This document shows, in pieces, positions 1 through 6,493 of a stretch of DNA of 10,628 nt (position 1 is its first letter; every line of letters starts with the position of its first letter). The position numbers and the translations under genes are program-made. The stretch is from an uncultured Eubacteriales bacterium (GTDB lineage: Bacteria; Bacillota; Clostridia; Monoglobales; Monoglobaceae): positions 1 through 10,628 of the forward strand of contig CAJLFL010000053.1 in assembly GCA_905205855.1 (NCBI GenBank), written 5' to 3'. The notes beneath the pieces are model-generated. The model searched no databases. It saw only the letters and a list, made by a program, of their open reading frames with translations, and had not been told where the DNA came from.

Positions 1-15
1 TTAAATTTTCATATT

Positions 16-20
16 GGGAG
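16..20 (+). promoter_or_regulatory. Ribosome binding site for the M23 peptidase gene
   Basis: GGGAG lies 8 nt before a TTG codon at 29. An earlier in-frame TTG at 14 has no Shine-Dalgarno in front of it, and an in-frame TAA at 2-4 excludes any start further upstream. This site therefore decides the start of the peptidase gene at 29. Confidence 0.5.
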
Positions 21-28
21 ATGGAACA

Positions 29-619
29 TTGTTATATTACAGAGATAAAAAGAATTATGCGTCAGATTATTCGCGGAAGCTTATATTACTGAGCGCCGCG
101 GTAATTTTTTGTATTGCTGTCGGCTCGGCCGGTGTATCAAATAATGATATTCCGATTACGGACACGCCCGAAGCCGCCGAAACGGTAACTGTGTTTGAAT
201 ACACTTCTGATACCGATAACAACACTTTTGAAGGAAAAAAACCTGCCATACCGGTGTTTGCCGAACCTGCCGAGGGTGTGCTTACCTCCTCATTTGGTAT
301 ACGCAACGGCAAAAATCACACCGGAATAGATATCGGCGGCAGCAGCGGCTCTGATATTTGCGCCTCTGTCAGCGGGACTGTTTCTTATGCAGGTTGGCTT
401 GGTGGATACGGCAACTATATCGTTATTGACCATGAAAACGGTCTGCAAACGGCATATGGTCACTGCAGCAGCATACTGGTATCTGAGGGCGAAAGAGTTA
501 AACAGGGACAAAAAATTGCATACATGGGCAGCACCGGCAACAGCACCGGTCCGCATTTACATTTTGAAATCAAGCAGAATAATGAATATTTAAATCCGCT
601 TGATTATGTTATGTACTGA
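29..619 (+). CDS. Membrane-anchored M23 (LytM-type) peptidoglycan endopeptidase
   Basis: Predicted zinc metallopeptidase that cuts peptide cross-bridges in peptidoglycan outside the membrane. The 196-residue protein (TTG start at 29) has a short basic N-terminus, one hydrophobic segment at about residues 17-36 (signal anchor or uncleaved signal), a Thr/Asp/Glu-rich linker, then an M23 domain from about residue 80 to the end. The zinc and catalytic residues are all visible: H97 and D101 in HTGID, H145 in YGHCSS, and H176/H178 in HLHFE, so the enzyme should be active. It lacks LysM, SH3 or coiled-coil targeting domains. The walR-like gene begins 40 nt downstream with no terminator between, so they are probably co-transcribed. 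The layout (one membrane anchor plus M23, about 200 residues) also fits SpoIIQ-like sporulation proteins, but nothing here settles that. The family call is firm; the exact role and the TTG start are less so. Confidence 0.87.
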   Translation: MLYYRDKKNYASDYSRKLILLSAAVIFCIAVGSAGVSNNDIPITDTPEAAETVTVFEYTSDTDNNTFEGKKPAIPVFAEPAEGVLTSSFGIRNGKNHTGIDIGGSSGSDICASVSGTVSYAGWLGGYGNYIVIDHENGLQTAYGHCSSILVSEGERVKQGQKIAYMGSTGNSTGPHLHFEIKQNNEYLNPLDYVMY

Positions 620-646
620 CCATACCGACGCATCCCGAAAAAATCC

Positions 647-651
647 GGAGG
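647..651 (+). promoter_or_regulatory. Ribosome binding site for the walR-like gene
   Basis: GGAGG sits 8 nt before the ATG at 660. It fixes that ATG as the start rather than an in-frame ATG at 600, which lies inside the peptidase gene, has no such site, and would add 20 residues foreign to the receiver fold. Confidence 0.8.
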
Positions 652-659
652 TGGAAATT

Positions 660-1352
660 ATGGGGAAGAAAATCCTTATAGTTGATGATGAAAAAAGTAT
701 TGTTGATATTTTAAAGTTAAATTTACAGAATGAGGGCTATACAGTCTTTGACGCATACGACGGCGAAGAAGCTGTTTTCAAATCAAAAAATATAGAGACG
801 GATTTGATATTACTTGATGTTATGCTGCCAAAGCTTGACGGGTTTTCGGTTTGTAAAAAAATCCGCGAAACCTCATCAGTTCCGATTCTTATGATAACTG
901 CCCGTGAGGAGGAGGTTGACAAGGTACTCGGACTTGAGCTTGGTGCAGATGATTATATTACCAAACCTTTCAGTGTAAGAGAGCTTATGGCGCGCATAAA
1001 GGCAAATATGCGCCGTACCGAAATTGATGCTGCACAGCCTGAAAAAGAAAATGATATCATAAATGTAGGCTGTTTCACTTTAGATTGTAATCGTTATGAA
1101 TTATACAAAAACGACCGTCTTATTGATTTGACCGTGCGTGAATTTGAACTTATAAAATTCTTGTCGGCACAGCCAAACAAAATTTATTCCAGAAAAGCCC
1201 TTTTGGAATATGTATGGGATTATGAGTATTATGGTGATGTCCGTACAGTAGACGTTACCGTACGCCGTATCCGTGAAAAGATTGAAGATGATCCGTCACA
1301 GCCGCACCACATTATGACAAAACGCGGCGTTGGATATTATTTTGCAATTTAA
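660..1352 (+). CDS. walR: OmpR/PhoB-family response regulator, WalR (YycF)-like
   Basis: DNA-binding response regulator of 230 residues, close to the roughly 235 of Bacillus WalR. The receiver domain (about 1-118) has the acidic pair D9/D10, phosphoacceptor D53 in LLDVMLP, T80 and K102 in TKPFS. The winged-helix effector domain spans about 135-230. Its recognition-helix region, DVRTVDVTVRRIREKIED (193-210), and the terminal RGVGYYF closely match WalR as I remember it, hence the symbol. WalR with kinase WalK normally controls autolysin and cell-wall genes. Here no histidine kinase follows: a terminator-like hairpin and rlmH come next, while a peptidoglycan hydrolase lies directly upstream. The kinase, if any, must lie outside the window. 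It could instead be a PhoP-like paralogue, so the family is certain and the WalR orthology likely but unproven. Confidence 0.92.
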   Translation: MGKKILIVDDEKSIVDILKLNLQNEGYTVFDAYDGEEAVFKSKNIETDLILLDVMLPKLDGFSVCKKIRETSSVPILMITAREEEVDKVLGLELGADDYITKPFSVRELMARIKANMRRTEIDAAQPEKENDIINVGCFTLDCNRYELYKNDRLIDLTVREFELIKFLSAQPNKIYSRKALLEYVWDYEYYGDVRTVDVTVRRIREKIEDDPSQPHHIMTKRGVGYYFAI

Positions 1353-1358
1353 ATTTTT

Positions 1359-1389
1359 AAAAGGCGGGAGTCGCGGCTTCCGCCTTTTT
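1359..1389 (+). terminator. Intrinsic terminator (or leader attenuator) between walR and rlmH
   Basis: A 12-bp stem (left arm 1359-1370, right arm 1377-1388, one G-T wobble) encloses a 6-nt loop and runs into a T tract at 1385-1389. It begins 6 nt after the walR stop codon, as expected for a terminator of the peptidase-walR transcript. The tract ends only 5 nt before the rlmH ribosome binding site, so the same hairpin would also affect any read-through into rlmH. Confidence 0.85.
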
Positions 1390-1405
1390 CTGTTGAGGTG
1401 TTTAT

Positions 1406-1888
1406 ATGCAGAGTATAAATATAATATGCGTCGGTAAGCTTAAAGAAAAATATCTGATTGCCGCTGTTGATGAATATTCAAAACGACTTCAGAGATATTG
1501 CCGTTTCAGCATAACAGAGCTTAAAGACGAGCCAACGCCCGATAATCCCTCAGAACGCGAACGTGCCATTGTTCTTGAAAAAGAAGGAAAGCGTATTCTT
1601 GAAAAGATACCGCCGTCTGCACATGTTACCGCATTGTGTATCGAAGGCATGCAGGCTACCTCTGAAGCATTTGCCGAAAGCTTTTCGTCATCGGCACTTT
1701 CCGGCATCAGTCAGAAAGTTTTTATAATAGGCGGTTCAATGGGCTTGAGTGATGAAGTAAAAAAACGCGCCGATGCAGCGCTCAGCTTTTCACCGATGAC
1801 CTTTCCGCATCAGCTTATGCGCGTTATGCTATGCGAACAAATTTACCGCGCGCATACAATCATAAACGGCGAAAAATATCATAAATAA
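1406..1888 (+). CDS. rlmH: 23S rRNA (pseudouridine1915-N3)-methyltransferase RlmH
   Basis: SPOUT-class methyltransferase that uses S-adenosylmethionine to methylate N3 of pseudouridine 1915 in helix 69 of 23S rRNA, acting on the assembled 70S ribosome. The 160-residue length is normal for the family. Visible signatures are the start INIICVGKLKEKY (4-16), the SAM-binding loop FIIGGSMGLS (106-115), and the C-terminal trefoil-knot segment FPHQLMRVMLCEQIYRAH (133-150), followed by the conserved NGEKYHK end. The ATG at 1406 has GAGGTG 5 nt upstream. In Bacillus rlmH also lies near the walR cluster, so the neighbourhood is conserved although the kinase and accessory genes are absent here. A terminator-like hairpin precedes it, so expression depends on read-through or on a promoter inside the end of walR. 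It was formerly called YbeA/YydA or the SPOUT1 family. Confidence 0.97.
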   Translation: MQSINIICVGKLKEKYLIAAVDEYSKRLQRYCRFSITELKDEPTPDNPSERERAIVLEKEGKRILEKIPPSAHVTALCIEGMQATSEAFAESFSSSALSGISQKVFIIGGSMGLSDEVKKRADAALSFSPMTFPHQLMRVMLCEQIYRAHTIINGEKYHK

Positions 1889-1924
1889 AAATACCGCGGC
1901 AATAAAATTCACTGCCGCGGTATT
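1883..1924 (-). terminator. Hairpin between convergent blocks, terminator of the long minus-strand operon
   Basis: A perfect 12-bp inverted repeat (arms 1890-1901 and 1913-1924) flanks an 11-nt loop. Read on the minus strand, it starts 7 nt after the wecB stop codon and is followed by a run of five T, then A, then three T (1891 down to 1883), a good intrinsic terminator. On the plus strand it follows the rlmH stop at once, but the sequence after it (TATTCGTATG) has no T tract, so plus-strand termination would be weaker. Confidence 0.85.
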
Positions 1925-1930
1925 CGTATG

Positions 1931-3052
1931 TTATTTATCAAACTTTTCTATTATTGCTTTCACTATTCTTTCTGACGCCTTACCATCGCCATATGGATTT
2001 ACGGCTTTTGCCATCTTATCATAAGCCTCCCTGCTGCTCAGCAGTTCACGTGCCATAGAAACTATATTTTCCTCATCTACGCCGGCGATTTTAACTGTCC
2101 CGGCATCTACCGCTTCGGGACGTTCTGTTTCGTTTCTAAGCACCAAAACAGGCTTGCCGAGGGACGGCGCCTCCTCCTGCAGACCGCCAGAATCTGTCAG
2201 AACCAAATATCCGCGCTTTATGGCATTGTGAAGCTCATCTGCATTTACCGGCTCTATCAGCTTTACTCTGTCCATTCCGCCTAAGATTTCATACGCTGTT
2301 TCCCTTACCGCCGGATTAAGGTGTACCGGGTATACAACCTCTATATCTTCAAACTCCTCCACTATCCGCTTTACCGCATTACAAATATTTCTGAGCGGTT
2401 GCCCAAGGTTTTCGCGTCTGTGTGCAGTCATTACAATTACACGTTTATTATCCCAGTCAATATTTTTAAGGTTGTCATCTTTAAACTTATAATCATCTGA
2501 CACTGTTGTTTTTAAAGCGTCTATAACTGTATTTCCTGTTATATATATATCCTCAGATTTGGTATGCTCCTGCAAGAGGTTCTGTCTGTTTCTCTCCGTC
2601 GGTGCAAAGTGCATATCAGCTATTACGCCTGTAATTCTTCTGTTTACCTCCTCGGGATACGGAGAATATTTATCGTAAGTTCTGAGTCCTGCCTCAACAT
2701 GACCTACTGCAATCTGATTATAAAAAGCCGCAAGACTGCCTGCAAATGTTGTTGAAGTATCACCATGCACCAGAACAATATCAGGCTTTGCCTCCTTCAT
2801 TACATTATCCAAGCCCTCAAGCGCACGTGTTGCTATGCCGACAAGAGTCTGACGTTCCTTCATTATATTGAGGTCATAGTCCGGCTTAATATCAAATATC
2901 TCCAATACCTGGTCAAGCATCTGTCTGTGCTGTGCCGTCACGCAGACAACAGACTCTATTTTCTCATTTTTTTCAAGCTCTTTTACAAGCGGAGCCATTT
3001 TAATAGCCTCCGGTCTTGTGCCGAAAATAGTCATTACCTTTATTTTATCCAC
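1931..3052 (-). CDS. wecB: Non-hydrolysing UDP-N-acetylglucosamine 2-epimerase
   Basis: Cytoplasmic GT-B-fold enzyme that interconverts UDP-GlcNAc and UDP-ManNAc. UDP-ManNAc supplies ManNAc for teichoic-acid linkage units or related surface glycans. The 373-residue protein has the N-terminal FGTRPEAIKMAPL (10-22), HGDTSTT with D98, HVEAGLRT with E120, the PYPEE-NRR region with acidic residues at 134-135, TAHRREN with H211, and the C-terminal nucleotide-binding LTDSGGLQEEAPSLGKPVL (285-303). These match the known catalytic Asp, Glu and His residues of the family. I chose GTG at 3052 because GGAGGAG lies 6 nt upstream; a longer in-frame reading to 3130 overlaps the upstream gene and has no family homology there. 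Only 1 nt separates it from the tagO-like stop codon, so the two are probably translationally coupled. It is called mnaA in Gram-positives. The last gene before the operon terminator. Confidence 0.96.
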   Translation of the reverse strand: MDKIKVMTIFGTRPEAIKMAPLVKELEKNEKIESVVCVTAQHRQMLDQVLEIFDIKPDYDLNIMKERQTLVGIATRALEGLDNVMKEAKPDIVLVHGDTSTTFAGSLAAFYNQIAVGHVEAGLRTYDKYSPYPEEVNRRITGVIADMHFAPTERNRQNLLQEHTKSEDIYITGNTVIDALKTTVSDDYKFKDDNLKNIDWDNKRVIVMTAHRRENLGQPLRNICNAVKRIVEEFEDIEVVYPVHLNPAVRETAYEILGGMDRVKLIEPVNADELHNAIKRGYLVLTDSGGLQEEAPSLGKPVLVLRNETERPEAVDAGTVKIAGVDEENIVSMARELLSSREAYDKMAKAVNPYGDGKASERIVKAIIEKFDK

Positions 3053-3053
3053 T

Positions 3054-4184
3054 TTACACTCCTCCGTTTTTATTCTTATCTTCCGTATCTGCTTCACTGT
3101 CATAAGATGACATATTTTGTGTACTGTCACTGTGCAGTGACGGATCTTTCAGCTCCTGCATAAGCCAAAGCGAAAGCAAAATCACAAGCAATACCGATAA
3201 AATCAAAATCATACCTCTGCCATAGCCCTTAATTGAAATAACAACCGCTGTAAGACACAGCGCCGCCGTCATAGTATAAAGTATGGCAACCGTTTGTTTT
3301 TGAGAAAATCCCATATCAAGCAGTCTGTGATGCAAATGCCCTCTATCGGGCGACATCGGCGATCTTCCGGTCAGCACTCTGCGTACAATGGCAAACAATG
3401 TATCAAATATAGGCAGTCCAAGAACCAGAATAGGTATTGCAAACGACAAAATAGCCGACAGTTTAAGAAAGCCCTGAACCGAAATACAGGCGAGAATATA
3501 TCCGAGAAACAGTGCCCCCGTATCACCCATAAAAATCTTTGCAGGGTTAAAGTTGTACGGCAAAAATCCAAAACCTGCTCCGGCAACAGCAGCCGTTAAA
3601 ATAGCAACATTTGCATTCTCGCTTATAAGCGTCAGTGCAAGTAATGACATTGATGCAATAGAAGATACTCCCACCGCAAGTCCGTCCAGTCCGTCAATAA
3701 GATTTACGGCATTGCACACACCAACAATCCATATCATTGTTACGGCAACAGAAACCCAATAGTTCATAACTATATACGGAGGCCCGAACCATCCGTAAAA
3801 CGGATTTGTAAAATGCTCTATCCTGACATCAAAATACACAACCACAGCAGCAGCCACAATCTGACACATCAGCTTAACTATCGCCTTCATATCTGTTATA
3901 TCGTCTATAACTCCCGCAGTAACAACAATCACCGCACCGATAAGTATGCCCATTGTTTCTCTGTCAATCGTTGCAAAACACAAAACGCTGACAATAAATC
4001 CGTAAAATATTGCAAGTCCGCCTATCAGCGGCGTGGGCTTTTTATGAACACGTCTTGCATCTCTGGGAACATCTATCGCATTGACCTTATGTGCCAGTGA
4101 TATTACCATCGGTGTTGCTGCAAAGGAGATAAGAAATGCCACCGCAAGGGCAAGTATAACAAAAACATTATTGTTTATAAGCAT
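3054..4184 (-). CDS. tagO: Undecaprenyl-phosphate GlcNAc-1-phosphate transferase (TagO/WecA-like)
   Basis: Polytopic membrane enzyme that moves a sugar-1-phosphate, most likely GlcNAc-1-P, from its UDP-sugar to undecaprenyl phosphate, the first step of wall teichoic acid or similar glycans. The 376-residue protein has about ten or eleven hydrophobic segments and the family motifs: GVIDDITDMK with D94/D95 (Mg binding), NLIDGLDGLA (161-170), NFNPAKIFMGDTGALFLGY (211-229), and the cytoplasmic RGHLHHRLL loop (281-289). That histidine-rich loop is typical of WecA/TagO rather than MraY, which acts on a different substrate. The last 30 or so residues are a hydrophilic, Ser/Asp/Glu-rich tail. The ATG at 4184 has AAAGGAGG 8 nt upstream. 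The trpS stop lies 17 nt before it, and wecB starts 1 nt after it. WecB makes the sugar nucleotide used by the next enzyme, which supports this role. The sugar specificity is inferred. Confidence 0.92.
   Translation of the reverse strand: MLINNNVFVILALAVAFLISFAATPMVISLAHKVNAIDVPRDARRVHKKPTPLIGGLAIFYGFIVSVLCFATIDRETMGILIGAVIVVTAGVIDDITDMKAIVKLMCQIVAAAVVVYFDVRIEHFTNPFYGWFGPPYIVMNYWVSVAVTMIWIVGVCNAVNLIDGLDGLAVGVSSIASMSLLALTLISENANVAILTAAVAGAGFGFLPYNFNPAKIFMGDTGALFLGYILACISVQGFLKLSAILSFAIPILVLGLPIFDTLFAIVRRVLTGRSPMSPDRGHLHHRLLDMGFSQKQTVAILYTMTAALCLTAVVISIKGYGRGMILILSVLLVILLSLWLMQELKDPSLHSDSTQNMSSYDSEADTEDKNKNGGV
3059..3065 (-). promoter_or_regulatory. Ribosome binding site for wecB, inside the end of the tagO-like gene
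   Basis: GGAGGAG ends 6 nt before the GTG at 3052. It is embedded in the last codons (Gly-Gly-Val) of the tagO-like gene, which stops at 3054. Ribosomes finishing that gene stop on top of the next start site, so coupling is likely. Confidence 0.8.
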
Positions 4185-4201
4185 TTACGCTTCCTCCTTT
4201 G

Positions 4202-5203
4202 TTAAGGCTGGATAAACCCAACCTTACGATATACCTTTGATAAAGTCTTTGCCGCGGTTCGGCTTGCTGCCTCCGCACCCTTACGGTAAACCTGTTCAAG
4301 ATAATCCTTGTTTTCCATAAGCTCTCTGTACCGCTCCTGTATAGGTCTTAAAGCCTCGACAACGGCGTCGGCAACCTCAGCTTTGAATATGCCATAGCCC
4401 TTTCCGTCAAATCTTTCCTCTATTTTCTCCATCGAACTTCCCGTTACGGCAGAATAAATATTCATCAGATTTTCAACACCTGCTTTACCTTCGCCGCGCT
4501 TTACTTCAGAACCCGAATCGGTAACCGCGCGCTTTATTTTGCGGACAATGACCTCAGGAGTATCAAGCAGCAGAATATATCCGTTCTCATTGGAATCCGA
4601 TTTTGACATTTTTTGTGTCGGATCCTGAAGGCTCATAATTCTTGCACCTACTTTTGGTATATACCCTTCCGGGACTTTAAAGGTTTCGCTGTATGCATTA
4701 TTGAACCGGTTTGCCAAATCTCTCGTCAGCTCAAGATGCTGATTCTGGTCTGCTCCGACCGGAACCAGATCAGCTTGATACAGCAGAATATCCGCAGCCA
4801 TAAGTGACGGATATGTAAATAAGCCTGCATTTATATTTCCGGCATGCTTTTGCGATTTGTCCTTATATTGAGTCATGCGCGAAAGCTCACCCATATAGGT
4901 GTTGCAGGTCAATACCCATGACAGCTGTGCATGCGCCGGGACGTGCGACTGGAAAAACACAGGACTTTTATCAGGATCTATTCCGGCAGCAATAAACAAC
5001 GCCAACAAATCCAACGCATTTTTACGAAAATCCTTAGGAACCTGCCGTACAGTGATTGTATGCAAATCAGCCAACATGTAATAGCACTCATATTCATCAT
5101 TATTCTGCAGCTCCACCCAGTTCCGCAGCGCACCTATATAGTTTCCAAGAGTCAGCGCGCCGGACGGCTGAATACCGCTCAGTATTCTTTTCTTATCAGA
5201 CAT
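4202..5203 (-). CDS. trpS: Tryptophanyl-tRNA synthetase
   Basis: Class Ic aminoacyl-tRNA synthetase that charges tRNA-Trp with tryptophan using ATP. The 333-residue length is typical of bacterial TrpRS. The sequence shows the HIGH-equivalent region PSGALTLGNYIGAL (13-26), the tryptophan/ATP pocket region MAADILLYQADLVPVGADQ (135-153), and the KMSKS loop in DPTQKMSKSDSN (194-205). The C-terminal helical anticodon-binding part is intact. I chose the ATG at 5203, which has AGGTG 6 nt upstream; an in-frame GTG at 5212 would add three residues but overlaps that site. The start codon overlaps the end of the aminotransferase gene by 8 nt (ATGTCTGA), so translation is likely coupled. No T-box leader is visible upstream, as expected for a gene inside an operon, so I see no tryptophan-responsive control here. 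Confidence 0.97.
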   Translation of the reverse strand: MSDKKRILSGIQPSGALTLGNYIGALRNWVELQNNDEYECYYMLADLHTITVRQVPKDFRKNALDLLALFIAAGIDPDKSPVFFQSHVPAHAQLSWVLTCNTYMGELSRMTQYKDKSQKHAGNINAGLFTYPSLMAADILLYQADLVPVGADQNQHLELTRDLANRFNNAYSETFKVPEGYIPKVGARIMSLQDPTQKMSKSDSNENGYILLLDTPEVIVRKIKRAVTDSGSEVKRGEGKAGVENLMNIYSAVTGSSMEKIEERFDGKGYGIFKAEVADAVVEALRPIQERYRELMENKDYLEQVYRKGAEAASRTAAKTLSKVYRKVGFIQP

Positions 5204-6404
5204 TTGCTTCACCTACTGTTTCTTTTAATACTTCACCCAAAAGCTTTATTCCCTTTTCTATCTGTTCAAAAGTAGAAACAGAATAGTTAAGACGGAAGGT
5301 ACTGTATACGGCGTCTGTGTCTATCATAGTTGTAACACCCGGTACAAACGCAACGCCCTTATCAAGCGCCTTTTGCATTACTTCGGTACTGTCATATCCG
5401 TCCGGCATGGTACAGAAGATAAACAAGCCGCCCTGCGGATGCGTATGCGTTACCGAAGCCGGGAAATATTTATCCATACATTCCATCATAAAGCTGCATT
5501 TTTCACCGTAGGTTTTACGCAGCAGAGCTATATGCTCATCTATATCATATTTAGTAAAGAATTCATATGCAAGCATCTGTGTCAGCTGTGTAGTATGCAC
5601 ATCCTCTGCCTGTTTGCATATAATCATACGCTCCATCAATGCCGGATCACAGCTTACAAAGCCAAGACGCAGTCCCGGAGATAACACTTTAGAGAAAGAA
5701 CCGCCGTAAATCACTCTGCAGTCTTTATCCATTGATTTTATTGTCGGAACCTCCTCACCGGCAAATCTGAGTTCTCCGTAAGGATTATCCTCAAATATCA
5801 TAACGTCATATTTTTCGGCAAGCGCAAGCAGCTTTTTGCGTTTTTCAAGCGACATTGTTATACCTGACGGATTCTGGAATGTAGCTATAGTATATATTAT
5901 TTTTATATTCTTGTGTTCTTTAAGAAGCACCTCAACCTTTTTGGTATCAATTCCATCTTCTTCTACATTTACACCGTACAGAACAGCGTTATTGCTCTTA
6001 AACGCATTAAGACCGCCGACAAAGCTCGGCTGCTCGCATATTACTCCGTCCCCCGGATTTATAAGCGACTTTGCAGCCAAATCTATTCCCTGCTGTCCGC
6101 CGCTGACAATAATCGTATCATCATTTTCGCTTATAATTCCCTGCTTGGTCAAGCGTTCAACCACCCATTTACGCAAAGGCTCATATCCTTCGGTAATTCC
6201 GTATTGCAGAGCAAGTTCTCCGTTGTTTTTAAGTATATCGGCAGCCAGCAAAGCAAGTTTTTCTTTTGGGAAAAGCGCCGGGTCAGGCGCGCCGCCCGCA
6301 AAAGAAATTATGCCCGGCTTAGCCATAAGCTTAAACATACTGCGGATCATTGATCCTTCCAAATTCTTTACCTTATCAGAAAATTTTGACTTAATATTCT
6401 CCAT
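5196..6404 (-). CDS. PLP-dependent class I aminotransferase (2-aminoadipate/aromatic type)
   Basis: Fold-type I, PLP-dependent aminotransferase of 402 residues with no N-terminal winged helix, so it is a stand-alone enzyme rather than a MocR/GntR regulator. Visible features are the N-terminal ISFAGGAPDPALFP (33-46), SGGQQGIDLAAK (101-112) for the PLP phosphate region, NPSG (178-181), FEDNPYGELRF (204-214) with the ring-contacting D206 and Y209, the Schiff-base lysine K239 in GGSFSKVLSPGLRLGF (234-249), and the substrate-carboxylate arginine R371 in FRLNYS. The pattern fits the subgroup containing 2-aminoadipate, aromatic and branched-chain transaminases (LysN/ARO8-like). The amino donor cannot be read from sequence. 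Two ATGs are possible: that at 6413 has GAAGGG just 1 nt away, that at 6404 has it 10 nt away, so I chose 6404. The 3' end overlaps trpS by 8 nt, but a tryptophan-related role would be speculation. Confidence 0.93.
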   Translation of the reverse strand: MENIKSKFSDKVKNLEGSMIRSMFKLMAKPGIISFAGGAPDPALFPKEKLALLAADILKNNGELALQYGITEGYEPLRKWVVERLTKQGIISENDDTIIVSGGQQGIDLAAKSLINPGDGVICEQPSFVGGLNAFKSNNAVLYGVNVEEDGIDTKKVEVLLKEHKNIKIIYTIATFQNPSGITMSLEKRKKLLALAEKYDVMIFEDNPYGELRFAGEEVPTIKSMDKDCRVIYGGSFSKVLSPGLRLGFVSCDPALMERMIICKQAEDVHTTQLTQMLAYEFFTKYDIDEHIALLRKTYGEKCSFMMECMDKYFPASVTHTHPQGGLFIFCTMPDGYDSTEVMQKALDKGVAFVPGVTTMIDTDAVYSTFRLNYSVSTFEQIEKGIKLLGEVLKETVGEANV

Positions 6405-6493
6405 TGTAATCATACCCTTCTGTCCGCAAGTTTAACAGCAGGCTCTGCATACGGACCGGCAAAGCCCATATTTATTATATAGTCATACCGCCG

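Noticed and set aside
14..28. TTG at 14 as the start of the M23 peptidase
   Set aside because: There is no Shine-Dalgarno upstream of it, while TTG at 29 has GGGAG 8 nt away.
600..659. In-frame ATG at 600 as the walR start
   Set aside because: It would add 20 residues outside the receiver fold and overlap the peptidase gene; ATG at 660 has a strong GGAGG.
2765..3163. 132-codon open frame on the plus strand opposite wecB and the end of the tagO-like gene
   Set aside because: It is antisense to two well-supported genes, has no ribosome binding site or recognisable domain, and its composition is that of a reverse-strand shadow.
5204..5300. T-box leader in front of trpS
   Set aside because: The sequence before trpS is the coding end of the aminotransferase; no leader space, T-box sequence or terminator is present.
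5196..6404. MocR/GntR-type regulator with an aminotransferase-like domain
   Set aside because: The protein begins directly with the aminotransferase fold; there is no room for a winged-helix DNA-binding domain.
5836..6435. 199-codon open frame on the plus strand opposite the aminotransferase
   Set aside because: The minus strand encodes a complete aminotransferase with all key residues; the antisense product has no recognisable motif.
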